Program-made: the position numbers and the translations under genes
The notes under the pieces: model-generated
What the model was told of the DNA's origin: nothing
Database searches by the model: none
Seen by the model: only the letters and a program-made list of their open reading frames with translations
Part shown: piece after piece, positions 53,021 through 60,381 of the stretch
How positions within the stretch are numbered: the first letter of the stretch is position 1
Layout of the letters: each line of letters opens with the position of its first letter
DNA from: Burkholderia ubonensis
GTDB lineage: Bacteria; Pseudomonadota; Gammaproteobacteria; Burkholderiales; Burkholderiaceae
Length of the DNA stretch: 64,000 nt
Assembly: GCF_902833085.1 (NCBI RefSeq)
Contig: NZ_CADFEB010000007.1
Span: forward strand, 434,001-498,000
Reading direction: 5' to 3'

Positions 53021-54019
53021 ATGAAGCTGCTGCGAATCCTGACCGGCCTGCACGCCGGCGTGGAAATCGCGCTCGGCGCCGGCGAGCACCGGATCGGCGC
53101 GGGCGACGATGCGGCGATTCGCATCACCGACTGGCGCGACGGCGACCTGCTGCTGTCGATCGACGCACAGGGCGCGACGCGCGCGCAGCGCGCGGCGCCG
53201 GTGCCGGCCGAGACGGCCGCCGATTCGTTCGACGCGGACGGCTCGCCGCTGCTGATGCAGGACTTCGTGCCGGTGCCGTTCGGCGAGACCGCGTTGTGCG
53301 TCGGGCCGGCGGACGGCGCATGGCCGAGCGATCTCGAACTGCTCGCGACGTTGTGGGCGCCGCCGCCCGGCGCCGATGCGGCGCGGCGCGGCGCGCAGCG
53401 CAAGCTCGCCGCGTGTGCGGCGGCGGGCGGCGCGCTGGTCGCCGGCCTGCTCGCGATGGGCGCGATGCTCGCGAGCGCGCATCCGAATGGGCCGCCCCCG
53501 GTCGAGCACGCCGACGCGCTCGCAACGCGCATCGGCGCGGAGCTGACGCGCGCCGGCTACGCGGAGCTGCATGCGGCGCCGCGCGGCGCGATGGTTGCCG
53601 TCACCGGCATGGTGGCGACGCCCGCCGACGACCTCGCCGCGCGCAAGCTGCTCGACCGGCTCGCCGCGCACCGCGTCGAGCGGCAGTACGACGTCGCGCA
53701 GGACGATGCGCAGAGCATCGGCGAATCGCTCGGCGCATCGGGCGCGACGGTCGCGTACGCGGGGCAGGGGCGCTTTCGGGTGTCGGGCGTCGTGCCGGAC
53801 CTCGCGCAACTGCGCAAGGCGGTCGAGCGCGTGCGCGCGGACGTCGGGCCGAACGTGCGCGCGATCGAAATCGACGCGCGCCAGTCCGGCGATGCGCCGG
53901 TGCCCGTCGCGTATTCGGGGATGCTCGAGATCGGCGACGTGCGCTACATCGAGACGCCGGACGGCGTGAAGCACGTGTTTGCGGGCGCGCCGGCCGACGG
54001 CGAGCCGGACCTCAATTGA
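53021..54019 (+). CDS. sctD: Type III secretion inner-membrane ring protein SctD (HrcD)
   Basis: 332 residues from ATG 53021 with GAGGAG upstream. N-terminal FHA-like cytoplasmic domain (MKLLRILTGLHAGVEIALGA), one membrane segment at ~129-152, and periplasmic ring-building repeats after it (GYAELHAAPRGAMVAVTGMV, VSGVVPDLAQLRKAVERVRA). Weakly conserved; order and architecture identify it. Confidence 0.88.
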   Translation: MKLLRILTGLHAGVEIALGAGEHRIGAGDDAAIRITDWRDGDLLLSIDAQGATRAQRAAPVPAETAADSFDADGSPLLMQDFVPVPFGETALCVGPADGAWPSDLELLATLWAPPPGADAARRGAQRKLAACAAAGGALVAGLLAMGAMLASAHPNGPPPVEHADALATRIGAELTRAGYAELHAAPRGAMVAVTGMVATPADDLAARKLLDRLAAHRVERQYDVAQDDAQSIGESLGASGATVAYAGQGRFRVSGVVPDLAQLRKAVERVRADVGPNVRAIEIDARQSGDAPVPVAYSGMLEIGDVRYIETPDGVKHVFAGAPADGEPDLN

Positions 54020-54046
54020 CTGGACTCAACTGACGGGGGAAGCGGT

Positions 54047-54298
54047 ATGTACGAAGCATTGGAACGGGCAGCGGACGTATGCGGACCGCTCGAGCAGGCG
54101 CTCGCGGCGCCCGACGCGGCCGTGCGGATCGGCGCGCTGCGCCAGGCGCTCGGCGAGACGGCCGAGCGGGTGAGCGCGGCCACCGTGCAGGCGGCGAGCG
54201 ACTACGACCGCGACGCGATGCAGAAGATCTATCGCGGGCTGCTCGCGGCGCAGCGAATCGTCGCGACGCTGCACGACGCGAATTCGACGGCCGCCTGA
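54047..54298 (+). CDS. HrpD6-like small T3SS protein
   Basis: 83 residues from ATG 54047. All helical and Ala-rich (YEALERAADVCGPLEQALAA), one Cys, soluble. Its place between sctD and the pilin-like gene and its size match HrpD6 of Xanthomonas, which influences hrp secretion and regulation. Sequence alone would not identify it. Confidence 0.65.
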   Translation: MYEALERAADVCGPLEQALAAPDAAVRIGALRQALGETAERVSAATVQAASDYDRDAMQKIYRGLLAAQRIVATLHDANSTAA

Positions 54299-54473
54299 CG
54301 GCCACGGTTTCGCCGCGCAGCGTGCGGCGGTGGACGGAGCGGCGCGAGCCGTTCCCGACGATGCCGCACGCTGCGTGGCAAAAAAGCGGCGGGCCGAGCG
54401 ATGTGCAATCAGCGCGGCTGCGCCGGATCTTTGTCGATGCGTGTACGCACGCACTATCTATGGAGTGTTGAAC

Positions 54474-54665
54474 ATGAGCATCATCAATACGGCGTTGCAT
54501 GCTGGTGGAGCCCTGCTGAGCGCAGGCGGCAGTACCGACGCGGGCATCGCGGCGATGAACCAGATGGCCGAGAATCAGATGAAGATGACGATCGCGCAGG
54601 CGGAAATGGAAGTGAAAAAGACGGCCGTCGGCCTGATGCAGAAAGGTGCGGAGAAAATTCAGTAA
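54474..54665 (+). CDS. Candidate Hrp pilus subunit (HrpE/HrpY-like)
   Basis: 63 residues from ATG 54474. N-terminus MSIINTALHAGGALLSAGGS is Gly/Ala/Ser-rich, followed by a Met- and Gln-rich amphipathic helix (AAMNQMAENQMKMTIAQAEM, EVKKTAVGLMQKGAEKI). No Cys, Trp or signal peptide. This matches HrpE/HrpY pilins in size, composition and position (before hpaB). A strong terminator directly follows, as for abundantly made structural subunits. Confidence 0.8.
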   Translation: MSIINTALHAGGALLSAGGSTDAGIAAMNQMAENQMKMTIAQAEMEVKKTAVGLMQKGAEKIQ

Positions 54666-54692
54666 GTTCGCCGCCGCTCGACGAGAGTCGAA

Positions 54693-54724
54693 CAGCCGGC
54701 GCCTCGTGCGCCGGCTGTTTTTTT
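54693..54724 (+). terminator. Strong intrinsic terminator between pilin and hpaB
   Basis: CAGCCGGCGC (54693-54702) and GCGCCGGCTG (54708-54717) with a 5-base loop, followed by about eight T. It probably attenuates readthrough so that the pilin mRNA exceeds that of hpaB. Confidence 0.9.
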
Positions 54725-54755
54725 GCAGCGTGCGGGATTCCAGAACGGAGCAGCC

Positions 54756-55211
54756 ATGAGCCAGGAACATTACGAGGAAGTCATCGCCGAGCTTTGCGCG
54801 ATCGTCGATTTGCCGGATGTCGACCAGGTGCTCGCCACGCGCTCGATCGAGGTCGAAGGTTTCGACGTGCGGATCGAGTACTTCGAGGACGATCCGGACT
54901 CGATGTACGTGAACTTCCATTACGGGATCGTCAGCGCGGGCCGCACGCTCGCGGTGTACCGGCTGCTGCTCGAGGCGAACCTGCTGATCTATGCGCAGGA
55001 CCAGGCGCAGCTCGGGATCGACGCGGACACGGGCAGCATCGTGCTGCTGATGCGGCTGCCGCTCACGCCCGACGTGACGGGCGAGACGCTCGCCAGTCTG
55101 TTCGCGCACTACGCGGAGCACGGCCGCTACTGGCGGCAGAACATCATCGAATCGGGCGACGAGATGTTCAGCGGGATCGCGTCCGGCGAGTATTTCTGGC
55201 TGAGGGTGTAG
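54756..55211 (+). CDS. hpaB: HpaB-like type III secretion chaperone (CesT family)
   Basis: 151 residues from ATG 54756 (GGAG upstream). Acidic protein with the CesT-like alpha/beta pattern: YEEVIAELCAIVDLPDVDQV, then VLATRSIEVEGFDVRIEYFE, LLLEANLLIYAQDQAQLGID and TGSIVLLMRLPLTPDVTGE. HpaB is a general effector chaperone and export-control protein in Hrp2 systems. Located directly after the pilin gene as in Xanthomonas. Confidence 0.88.
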   Translation: MSQEHYEEVIAELCAIVDLPDVDQVLATRSIEVEGFDVRIEYFEDDPDSMYVNFHYGIVSAGRTLAVYRLLLEANLLIYAQDQAQLGIDADTGSIVLLMRLPLTPDVTGETLASLFAHYAEHGRYWRQNIIESGDEMFSGIASGEYFWLRV

Positions 55212-55415
55212 CGGCGCGCAGCGGGCGGGCCCGACGTGAGACCCTGACGGGCGAGCCAATCGTAACGGAACGTCACAAACTGCTGCGCGGATTCGGCGCG
55301 AACGAGACGATAGCGGCACGCATCCACGCGCTGCGCCCCGCGACGAGCGGCGGCGCGGCGTGCGGATCGAGCCCGAACCCTTCGTATTCGAACCCGCTTG
55401 CCGAGAGGACCCGCG

Positions 55416-56852
55416 ATGTTTTCGACACTCTATTTTGCCGCTGCCGCCGCGCTCGCCAACCCGTCGTCGACCGACGCGTACGCCGCGCGCGTGCTCGACG
55501 GCCGCTTCGCCGAAGCGGCCGCGTGCGTCGCCGCGCGCTGCGACGCCGAGCCCGGCGACCCGGCCGCCGACGTGCGCGACGTCCACGCGTATGCCGACAT
55601 TCAGCTCGTGCTCGGCCGCTTCGAGGAAGCCGAGGAGACGTTCCGCCGCGCGCAGAAGCTGCTGCGCGAGTCGCGCGACCAGACGCGCGTGATGACCTGC
55701 CGCAACGCGAGCTGGCAGGCGTTCTTCCAGAACCGTTTCGGTGTCGCGCAGGCGGGCTTCCGGCGGATCGCCGACGACCGCGCGGCGAGCGCCGGGCAGA
55801 AGCTCGAGAGCCTCGTCGGCGAATGCGTGGTTATGCATCACCTGGGCCGCGCCGAGGACGCGATGACGGCGCTCGACGTGCTCGACGCGGCCGCCCGCGA
55901 CGCCGATCCGCGCTGGCTGCAGCTCACCGGCGCGCTGCGCGCGGACTTGCTGCTGCAATACGGGGTCGGCTGCGCGGACGCGCTCGGCGACCACGTCTAC
56001 TGGCGCTCCACGCTGACCGACCTGCCGCTGTCCACGTTCGCGGAAGCGGCCACGCCTGCGGCCGGCGCCGACGCGCTGCCGCTGCTGCGGATGCGCGTCG
56101 ACTACATGCGGCAGGTGCATGCGCTCGCGGCCGGCGACCACGCGGCGCTCGCGCGGATCGATGCGCACGTGAGCTGGTGCGCGAAGGCGGGCCTCGCCGA
56201 CTACCAGCGCAGCGTGCGCCTCGAAGTCGCGCTCGCGGCGCTGGCCGGCCAGGCGCCGAATGTCGCCGACACGATGATCGCGCCGTATCGCGACGCGGCC
56301 GGGCGCTGCGGCTCGCACGTGCGCTGGACGCTCGACTATCTGTATTGCGCGGCGAAGGTGCGCGAGCAGCAGGGGCGGATTCGCGAATCGTCGTCGCTGT
56401 ATGCGCGCTATGCGCTCGCGTCGGTGCGGCACGTGCGCTCGGACGGCGCGGCGCTCGCGCCCGCGCTGGCGATCGCGCGCTGCGGCACGCATGCGGCCGC
56501 GCCGAGCGACGACGTCAGCGCGCGGCTGCCCGGCAAGTACCGGCGCGCGTATCGCTATCTGATGGAGCGGCTCGACCAGCGCGATCTGTCGGTGCGGGAA
56601 ATCGCCGCGCACATCGACGTGACCGAGCGCGCATTGCAGGCGGCGTTCAAGACCTATCTCGGCCTGTCGCCGAGCGAGCTGATCCGGCGGCAGCGGATGG
56701 AGCGGATTCGCGGCGAGCTGCTGTCCGACGCGCCGCGCGCGGCGAGCGTGCTCGAGATCGCGAGCCGCTGGGGAATCCAGCATCGATCGACGCTGGTCAA
56801 CGGCTATCGGCGGATGTTCGACGAAGCGCCTTCGCAGACGTTCGACCGGTAA
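55416..56852 (+). CDS. hrpB: HrpB-type AraC regulator of the T3SS
   Basis: 478 residues from ATG 55416, which has GAGAGGA upstream. The N-terminal ~350 residues are TPR-like helices (YADIQLVLGRFEEAEETFRR). The C-terminal ~100 hold two AraC helix-turn-helix motifs (LSVREIAAHIDVTERALQAA and LEIASRWGIQHRSTLVNGY). Length equals Ralstonia HrpB (about 477). HrpB/HrpX activate PIP-box promoters; several such boxes flank T3SS genes here. No PIP box precedes hrpB itself, as expected if a HrpG-like regulator drives it. Confidence 0.93.
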   Translation: MFSTLYFAAAAALANPSSTDAYAARVLDGRFAEAAACVAARCDAEPGDPAADVRDVHAYADIQLVLGRFEEAEETFRRAQKLLRESRDQTRVMTCRNASWQAFFQNRFGVAQAGFRRIADDRAASAGQKLESLVGECVVMHHLGRAEDAMTALDVLDAAARDADPRWLQLTGALRADLLLQYGVGCADALGDHVYWRSTLTDLPLSTFAEAATPAAGADALPLLRMRVDYMRQVHALAAGDHAALARIDAHVSWCAKAGLADYQRSVRLEVALAALAGQAPNVADTMIAPYRDAAGRCGSHVRWTLDYLYCAAKVREQQGRIRESSSLYARYALASVRHVRSDGAALAPALAIARCGTHAAAPSDDVSARLPGKYRRAYRYLMERLDQRDLSVREIAAHIDVTERALQAAFKTYLGLSPSELIRRQRMERIRGELLSDAPRAASVLEIASRWGIQHRSTLVNGYRRMFDEAPSQTFDR

Positions 56853-57026
56853 AGGCACAGGCGGCGACGCATGACGCCGCCGCCTTCCTGATCTCGTCGA
56901 GCCTCTGCGCCACCGCCAGCCGCACGGTTGCTCGACCGGTTGCGTGCTGCATCTCGAATGTCCGCGCATCGTTCGCGCCGCGCGCCGCCGATCCCGAACG
57001 ATCCTGCCCGTTTCGACGCATCCGTT

Positions 57027-57515
57027 TCACCCCATCCCGCTCGCATGCACATGCCGCGCCCACTGATACCGGTCGAGCCGCAGCAGTTGCGAGATGCGTG
57101 CGGCGACGTCGTCGTCGTCATGCATGCCGACGGCGTCCGCGAGTTCGTTCACCTTCAGGAACCGGCCGACGAGCACCGCCGACGCCCGGTCCCCCGACAG
57201 CACCACGGTCTGCGCGTAACGCCGCCAGTCGTCGTCCTGCAGCGCGTACAGGCACCAGCTCTGCAGCGCCGCGCACAGCGGCGTGCCGCGCTGCTGGTCT
57301 TCGAGCGTGCGCAGGATGTGCAGCGCGCCGATCCAGTCGCGCCGGCTGATCCGCAGCCGCACGTCGCACAGGTCGACCGCGGCGTTGCGCGGCTGCAGGA
57401 CCCGCAGCGCGAGCAGCAGTTCGTCGAGGTCCGCGTGCGCGCTTGCGCGCAGCCCGGCCGAGAAGGCCGAGAGCAGCGCGCGCAAGGCGGCCTTGTTGCA
57501 CGGTTTGATCGCCAT
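57027..57515 (-). CDS. HrpB1/HrpK-family protein, second copy
   Basis: 162 residues from ATG 57515. Same TPR-like pattern as hrpB1 at 45236: DLDELLLALRVLQPRNAAVD, then WIGALHILRTLEDQQRGTPL and CAALQSWCLYALQDDDWRRY. Diverged paralogue with a PIP box 77 bases upstream and transcribed away from the harpin-like gene. It may be a periplasmic assembly factor or have a new role. Confidence 0.8.
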   Translation of the reverse strand: MAIKPCNKAALRALLSAFSAGLRASAHADLDELLLALRVLQPRNAAVDLCDVRLRISRRDWIGALHILRTLEDQQRGTPLCAALQSWCLYALQDDDWRRYAQTVVLSGDRASAVLVGRFLKVNELADAVGMHDDDDVAARISQLLRLDRYQWARHVHASGMG

Positions 57516-57591
57516 GTCGGTGCGATGCGTCGAGTAGAGATGATCCGGCGACGATGATCGCCGTCACGCGCGCGAGAGCGATCGGCGCGTG

Positions 57592-57615
57592 CGAAGCGGC
57601 GTCATGCGCGGCGAA
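57592..57615 (-). promoter_or_regulatory. PIP/hrpII box for the hrpB1 paralogue
   Basis: CGAA at 57592-57595 and 57612-57615, 16 bases apart. The -10 is imperfect: GATCAT at 57559-57554, 32 bp downstream, differs from YANNNT at the first base. Confidence 0.7.
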
Positions 57616-57661
57616 GCGGGGCGCGTCGCGCGGCGGCGGCGCGCGATGCGCGTCCGGTCGT

Positions 57662-57722
57662 TTCGGCCGCCGCGACGTCGCTTCGCGCGCTTCGCCGCGC
57701 GTGCGAACACGCTGCCTAAGCT
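57662..57722 (+). promoter_or_regulatory. PIP/hrpII box and -10 for the harpin-like gene
   Basis: TTCG at 57662-57665 and 57682-57685 with 16 bases between. TAAGCT (YANNNT) at 57717-57722 starts 31 bp after the box. Gene start at 57806. Confidence 0.9.
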
Positions 57723-57805
57723 TGTCGTCGAACCGCGGGCACACGAAGGCCGCGCGCGTTCCTTTACTTTTCCATCAATCGATTCACATTCATAGCGAGA
57801 CGGTC

Positions 57806-58363
57806 ATGAGCGTAAACGGCATTTCGAACACGACTCTCAATCCGACGCAGTTCAACTCGTCGTCGACGTCGGGCAGCCGCGATCAGAAGATCGAGGAGCT
57901 GCTCCACGAAATCGAGGAGCTGCTGATGCAGGACGATTCGGGCGGCGGCGACGACACGAACGTCGGCGACGATCCGTCCGGCAACACGCCGACGGGCAAC
58001 AACACGCCGGGCGGCAAGAACGGCCCGACCAACCACGCCGTGACGCCGACCGGCGGCAAGCCCGGTGAGGACATGCGCGACGTGAAGCTGAACACGAAGG
58101 CGGGCGGCGAGGCGCTGCACCTGAAGATGGACTCGCAGGGCAACCTGTACAACGGCAGCGGCAATTCGGTCGGCACCGTCGACAAGGACGGCAACGTGAA
58201 GCTGAACTCAGGCGCGACGAAGGAGCTGGAGCGCCTCGAGACGGGCGGCAATCCGTTCGTGAACGCACACGTCGGCAAGCAAGGCGCGGGCGGCAACATG
58301 GAGTTCACGTCGGACGAAGTGACGGTGAGCGCGGGCGACCTCAAGCAGAAGGCCGACTTCTGA
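57806..58363 (+). CDS. Harpin-like secreted protein
   Basis: 185 residues from ATG 57806. No Cys or Trp, rich in Gly, Asn, Thr and Asp, acidic and heat-stable in composition. An amphipathic helix at ~25-42 (DQKIEELLHEIEELLMQ) follows a Ser/Thr-rich leader (SVNGISNTTLNPTQFNSSST), as in Hpa1/PopA harpins. The central ~50 residues are a GGxN/PTG-rich linker and the C-terminal part has beta-like DKDGNVKLNSG repeats. Preceded by a perfect PIP box, so very probably exported by the T3SS; its target is unknown. Confidence 0.8.
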   Translation: MSVNGISNTTLNPTQFNSSSTSGSRDQKIEELLHEIEELLMQDDSGGGDDTNVGDDPSGNTPTGNNTPGGKNGPTNHAVTPTGGKPGEDMRDVKLNTKAGGEALHLKMDSQGNLYNGSGNSVGTVDKDGNVKLNSGATKELERLETGGNPFVNAHVGKQGAGGNMEFTSDEVTVSAGDLKQKADF

Positions 58364-58490
58364 CCGTGCGGACGACGCGGCGCGGCGGCACTGGACAAGC
58401 GCTTTCGAATCGGGTCACACTGCGCGCTCGCGCCGCCGCGTCGCGGCCCGTCCAATCATTCGCGGACCGCGACGTCCGCCGGAGCAGAAC

Positions 58491-59585
58491 TTGAGCGTGC
58501 CGCAACGGGCCGATGCCCGAATCTTCGAGGTGATGCAGGCCCGGCAGGCGTGGGGCACGCTCGCGCTCGACCGCGACGGCGCGATCGTCGCGGCCACCGA
58601 GCGCGCTCACGCGCTGTTCGGCCGCACGCTGCCGGCCGGGCTGCCGCTCGCCGCCTTGCTCGGCGATGCGGCGCACGCGGCGTTCGCGGATCCCGCCGCG
58701 CTGTTCGACGCACTCGAACAAGGATTCGAATTCGAATCCGACGATGCGATCCTGTGGCTCACGCTGCAGCCGGTCGAGCACGATCCGGTGCTCGCGGCGA
58801 CGGTCACGGTCGCCGACGTCACGCCGCTGCGCCGCGCGCTCGACGAGCGCGTTGCGTCGCTGCGCTTTCTTGCGCACGACCTGCGTTCGCCGCAGAATTC
58901 GATTCTCGCGCTGACCCAGCTGCACGACGCCGATCCCGACGCGTTCGCCGCCTGCGGCGGCCTCGAACGGATCGCGCAGCTCGCGCGGCACGCGCTGCTG
59001 CTCGGCCAGGACTACCTCGTCGCGTCGGCGGCGGACGATCTCCGGCAGCGCCATTTCGTGCGCTTCGACCTGCGCAAGATGCTGCGCGAGCTCGTGCCGA
59101 AGCTCGAAGTGGGCGCCGTCTATCGCGGCGTCTCCTTGCAGCTCTGGCTCGACGACGCCGCGCCGCTGTGGTTGCGCGGCGCGCGCGTGTTCGTCGCCCG
59201 CGCGCTGCAGAACCTGATCGACAACGCGGTGCAGGCGTCGCGGCAGGGCGCACGCGTCGAGATCCGGCTGCACGTGCGCGACGCGCACGCGGAACTGACG
59301 ATCCGCGACTGGGCGGGCGGCCTGCCCGGCCTCGCGACGGACGCCCGGATGACGGATTTCGCGCCGCTCGCCAAGCGCGGCTCGATGGGCTTCGGCCTCG
59401 GGCTGCAGCTCGCCGCGCAGGTGGTGGCCGCGCATGCGGGCGCGCTGTACGCCGAATCGAATCGCGGCGTCGGCACGACGTTCGTGATGCGTCTGCCGAT
59501 GCTCGCGCCGGCGGCCGGCGCGGCGCCGCCGGCCGTGCCAGAAGGCATCGCGCGCTGGCGCGCGAGCGTCGCGCCGGACGGCTGA
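58491..59585 (+). CDS. Soluble sensor histidine kinase linked to the T3SS
   Basis: 364 residues from TTG 58491 with CCGGAG before it. PAS-like N-terminal domain ~10-110 (LALDRDGAIVAATERAHALF), dimerisation helix with phospho-acceptor His129 (RFLAHDLRSPQNS), then an HATPase domain with N box NLIDNAVQAS, and GFGLGLQLAAQ. No membrane segment, so it senses a cytoplasmic signal. It is followed 46 bases later by the response regulator and then sctC, which ties it to T3SS control. Confidence 0.88.
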   Translation: MSVPQRADARIFEVMQARQAWGTLALDRDGAIVAATERAHALFGRTLPAGLPLAALLGDAAHAAFADPAALFDALEQGFEFESDDAILWLTLQPVEHDPVLAATVTVADVTPLRRALDERVASLRFLAHDLRSPQNSILALTQLHDADPDAFAACGGLERIAQLARHALLLGQDYLVASAADDLRQRHFVRFDLRKMLRELVPKLEVGAVYRGVSLQLWLDDAAPLWLRGARVFVARALQNLIDNAVQASRQGARVEIRLHVRDAHAELTIRDWAGGLPGLATDARMTDFAPLAKRGSMGFGLGLQLAAQVVAAHAGALYAESNRGVGTTFVMRLPMLAPAAGAAPPAVPEGIARWRASVAPDG

Positions 59586-59631
59586 GCGCGCGCGTTCTCC
59601 CTCAATTCGCTTGACGACCCCTGATTTCACG

Positions 59632-60381
59632 ATGTCCGAACCGAACATGCAGCGCACCGTGCAGCAGCCCAAGCAGATCGTCGTCGTCGAGGACGATCCG
59701 GTGCAGCGCACGCTGCTCGTCACCTGGCTCAAGGCCGAGGGCTACCGCGTCGAGGCGTTCGACGACGGGCTCGACGCGCGCCGCTTCCTCGGCGACAGCT
59801 GGGCCGACCTGCTGCTGCTCGACTGGGACCTGCCCGGGATGACCGGCGAGCGGCTGCTCGCGTGGGTGCGCGGCCGCGCGCGCTCGATCGTCCCGGTGAT
59901 CTTCCAGACCGTGCATTCGGACGAAGAGGACATCGTGAAGATCCTCGACGCCGGCGCGGACGACTTCCTCGTCAAGCCGCTCGAAAAGCAGACGCTGCTC
60001 GCGCGCGTGCGCGCGCTGCTGCGGCGCTTCGCGGCGCTGTCGGTCGACAGCGGGCGCATGCAGCTCGGCGGCTACGTGCTGGCGCGCGCGACGCTGACCG
60101 TGTCCGACGACGGCGCGTCGCACGCGTTCAGCGCGAAGGAATTCGACATTCTCTGGCACCTGGCCGAGCATCCCGGCACCGTCGTGCAGCGGCAGGACCT
60201 GCTGCGGCTCGTGTGGGGCGCGGACGCGTCCGCGCAGACCCGCACGGTCGACATGTACGTGAGCCGGCTGCGCAGCCGGCTGAAGGCGGCGGGCATCGGC
60301 TGGACCGTGCATGCGGCCTACGCGACCGGCTATCGCCTGAACCTGGGCGCGGACGCGGAACCGGCGGATCGCGCATCGTGA
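59632..60381 (+). CDS. OmpR-family response regulator, HrpG-like
   Basis: 249 residues from ATG 59632 (TTG 59611 is an alternative). Receiver domain with acidic pair EDD, phospho-Asp64 in LLLLDWDLPGMTGE, Thr in IFQTVHSDEEDI, and Lys in DDFLVKPLE. C-terminal winged helix (EFDILWHLAEHPGTVVQRQD and RTVDMYVSRLRSRLKAAG). Xanthomonas and Ralstonia HrpG are of this type and activate hrpX/hrpB. Its stop overlaps the GTG of sctC. Confidence 0.88.
   Translation: MSEPNMQRTVQQPKQIVVVEDDPVQRTLLVTWLKAEGYRVEAFDDGLDARRFLGDSWADLLLLDWDLPGMTGERLLAWVRGRARSIVPVIFQTVHSDEEDIVKILDAGADDFLVKPLEKQTLLARVRALLRRFAALSVDSGRMQLGGYVLARATLTVSDDGASHAFSAKEFDILWHLAEHPGTVVQRQDLLRLVWGADASAQTRTVDMYVSRLRSRLKAAGIGWTVHAAYATGYRLNLGADAEPADRAS

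Noticed and set aside
54299..54473. PIP box in front of the pilin gene
   Set aside because: TTCG at 54309 has no partner at the correct distance; the sctD promoter probably covers the pilin.
55212..55415. PIP box in front of hrpB
   Set aside because: TTCG occurs at 55292, 55381 and 55387 but no pair is 16 bases apart.
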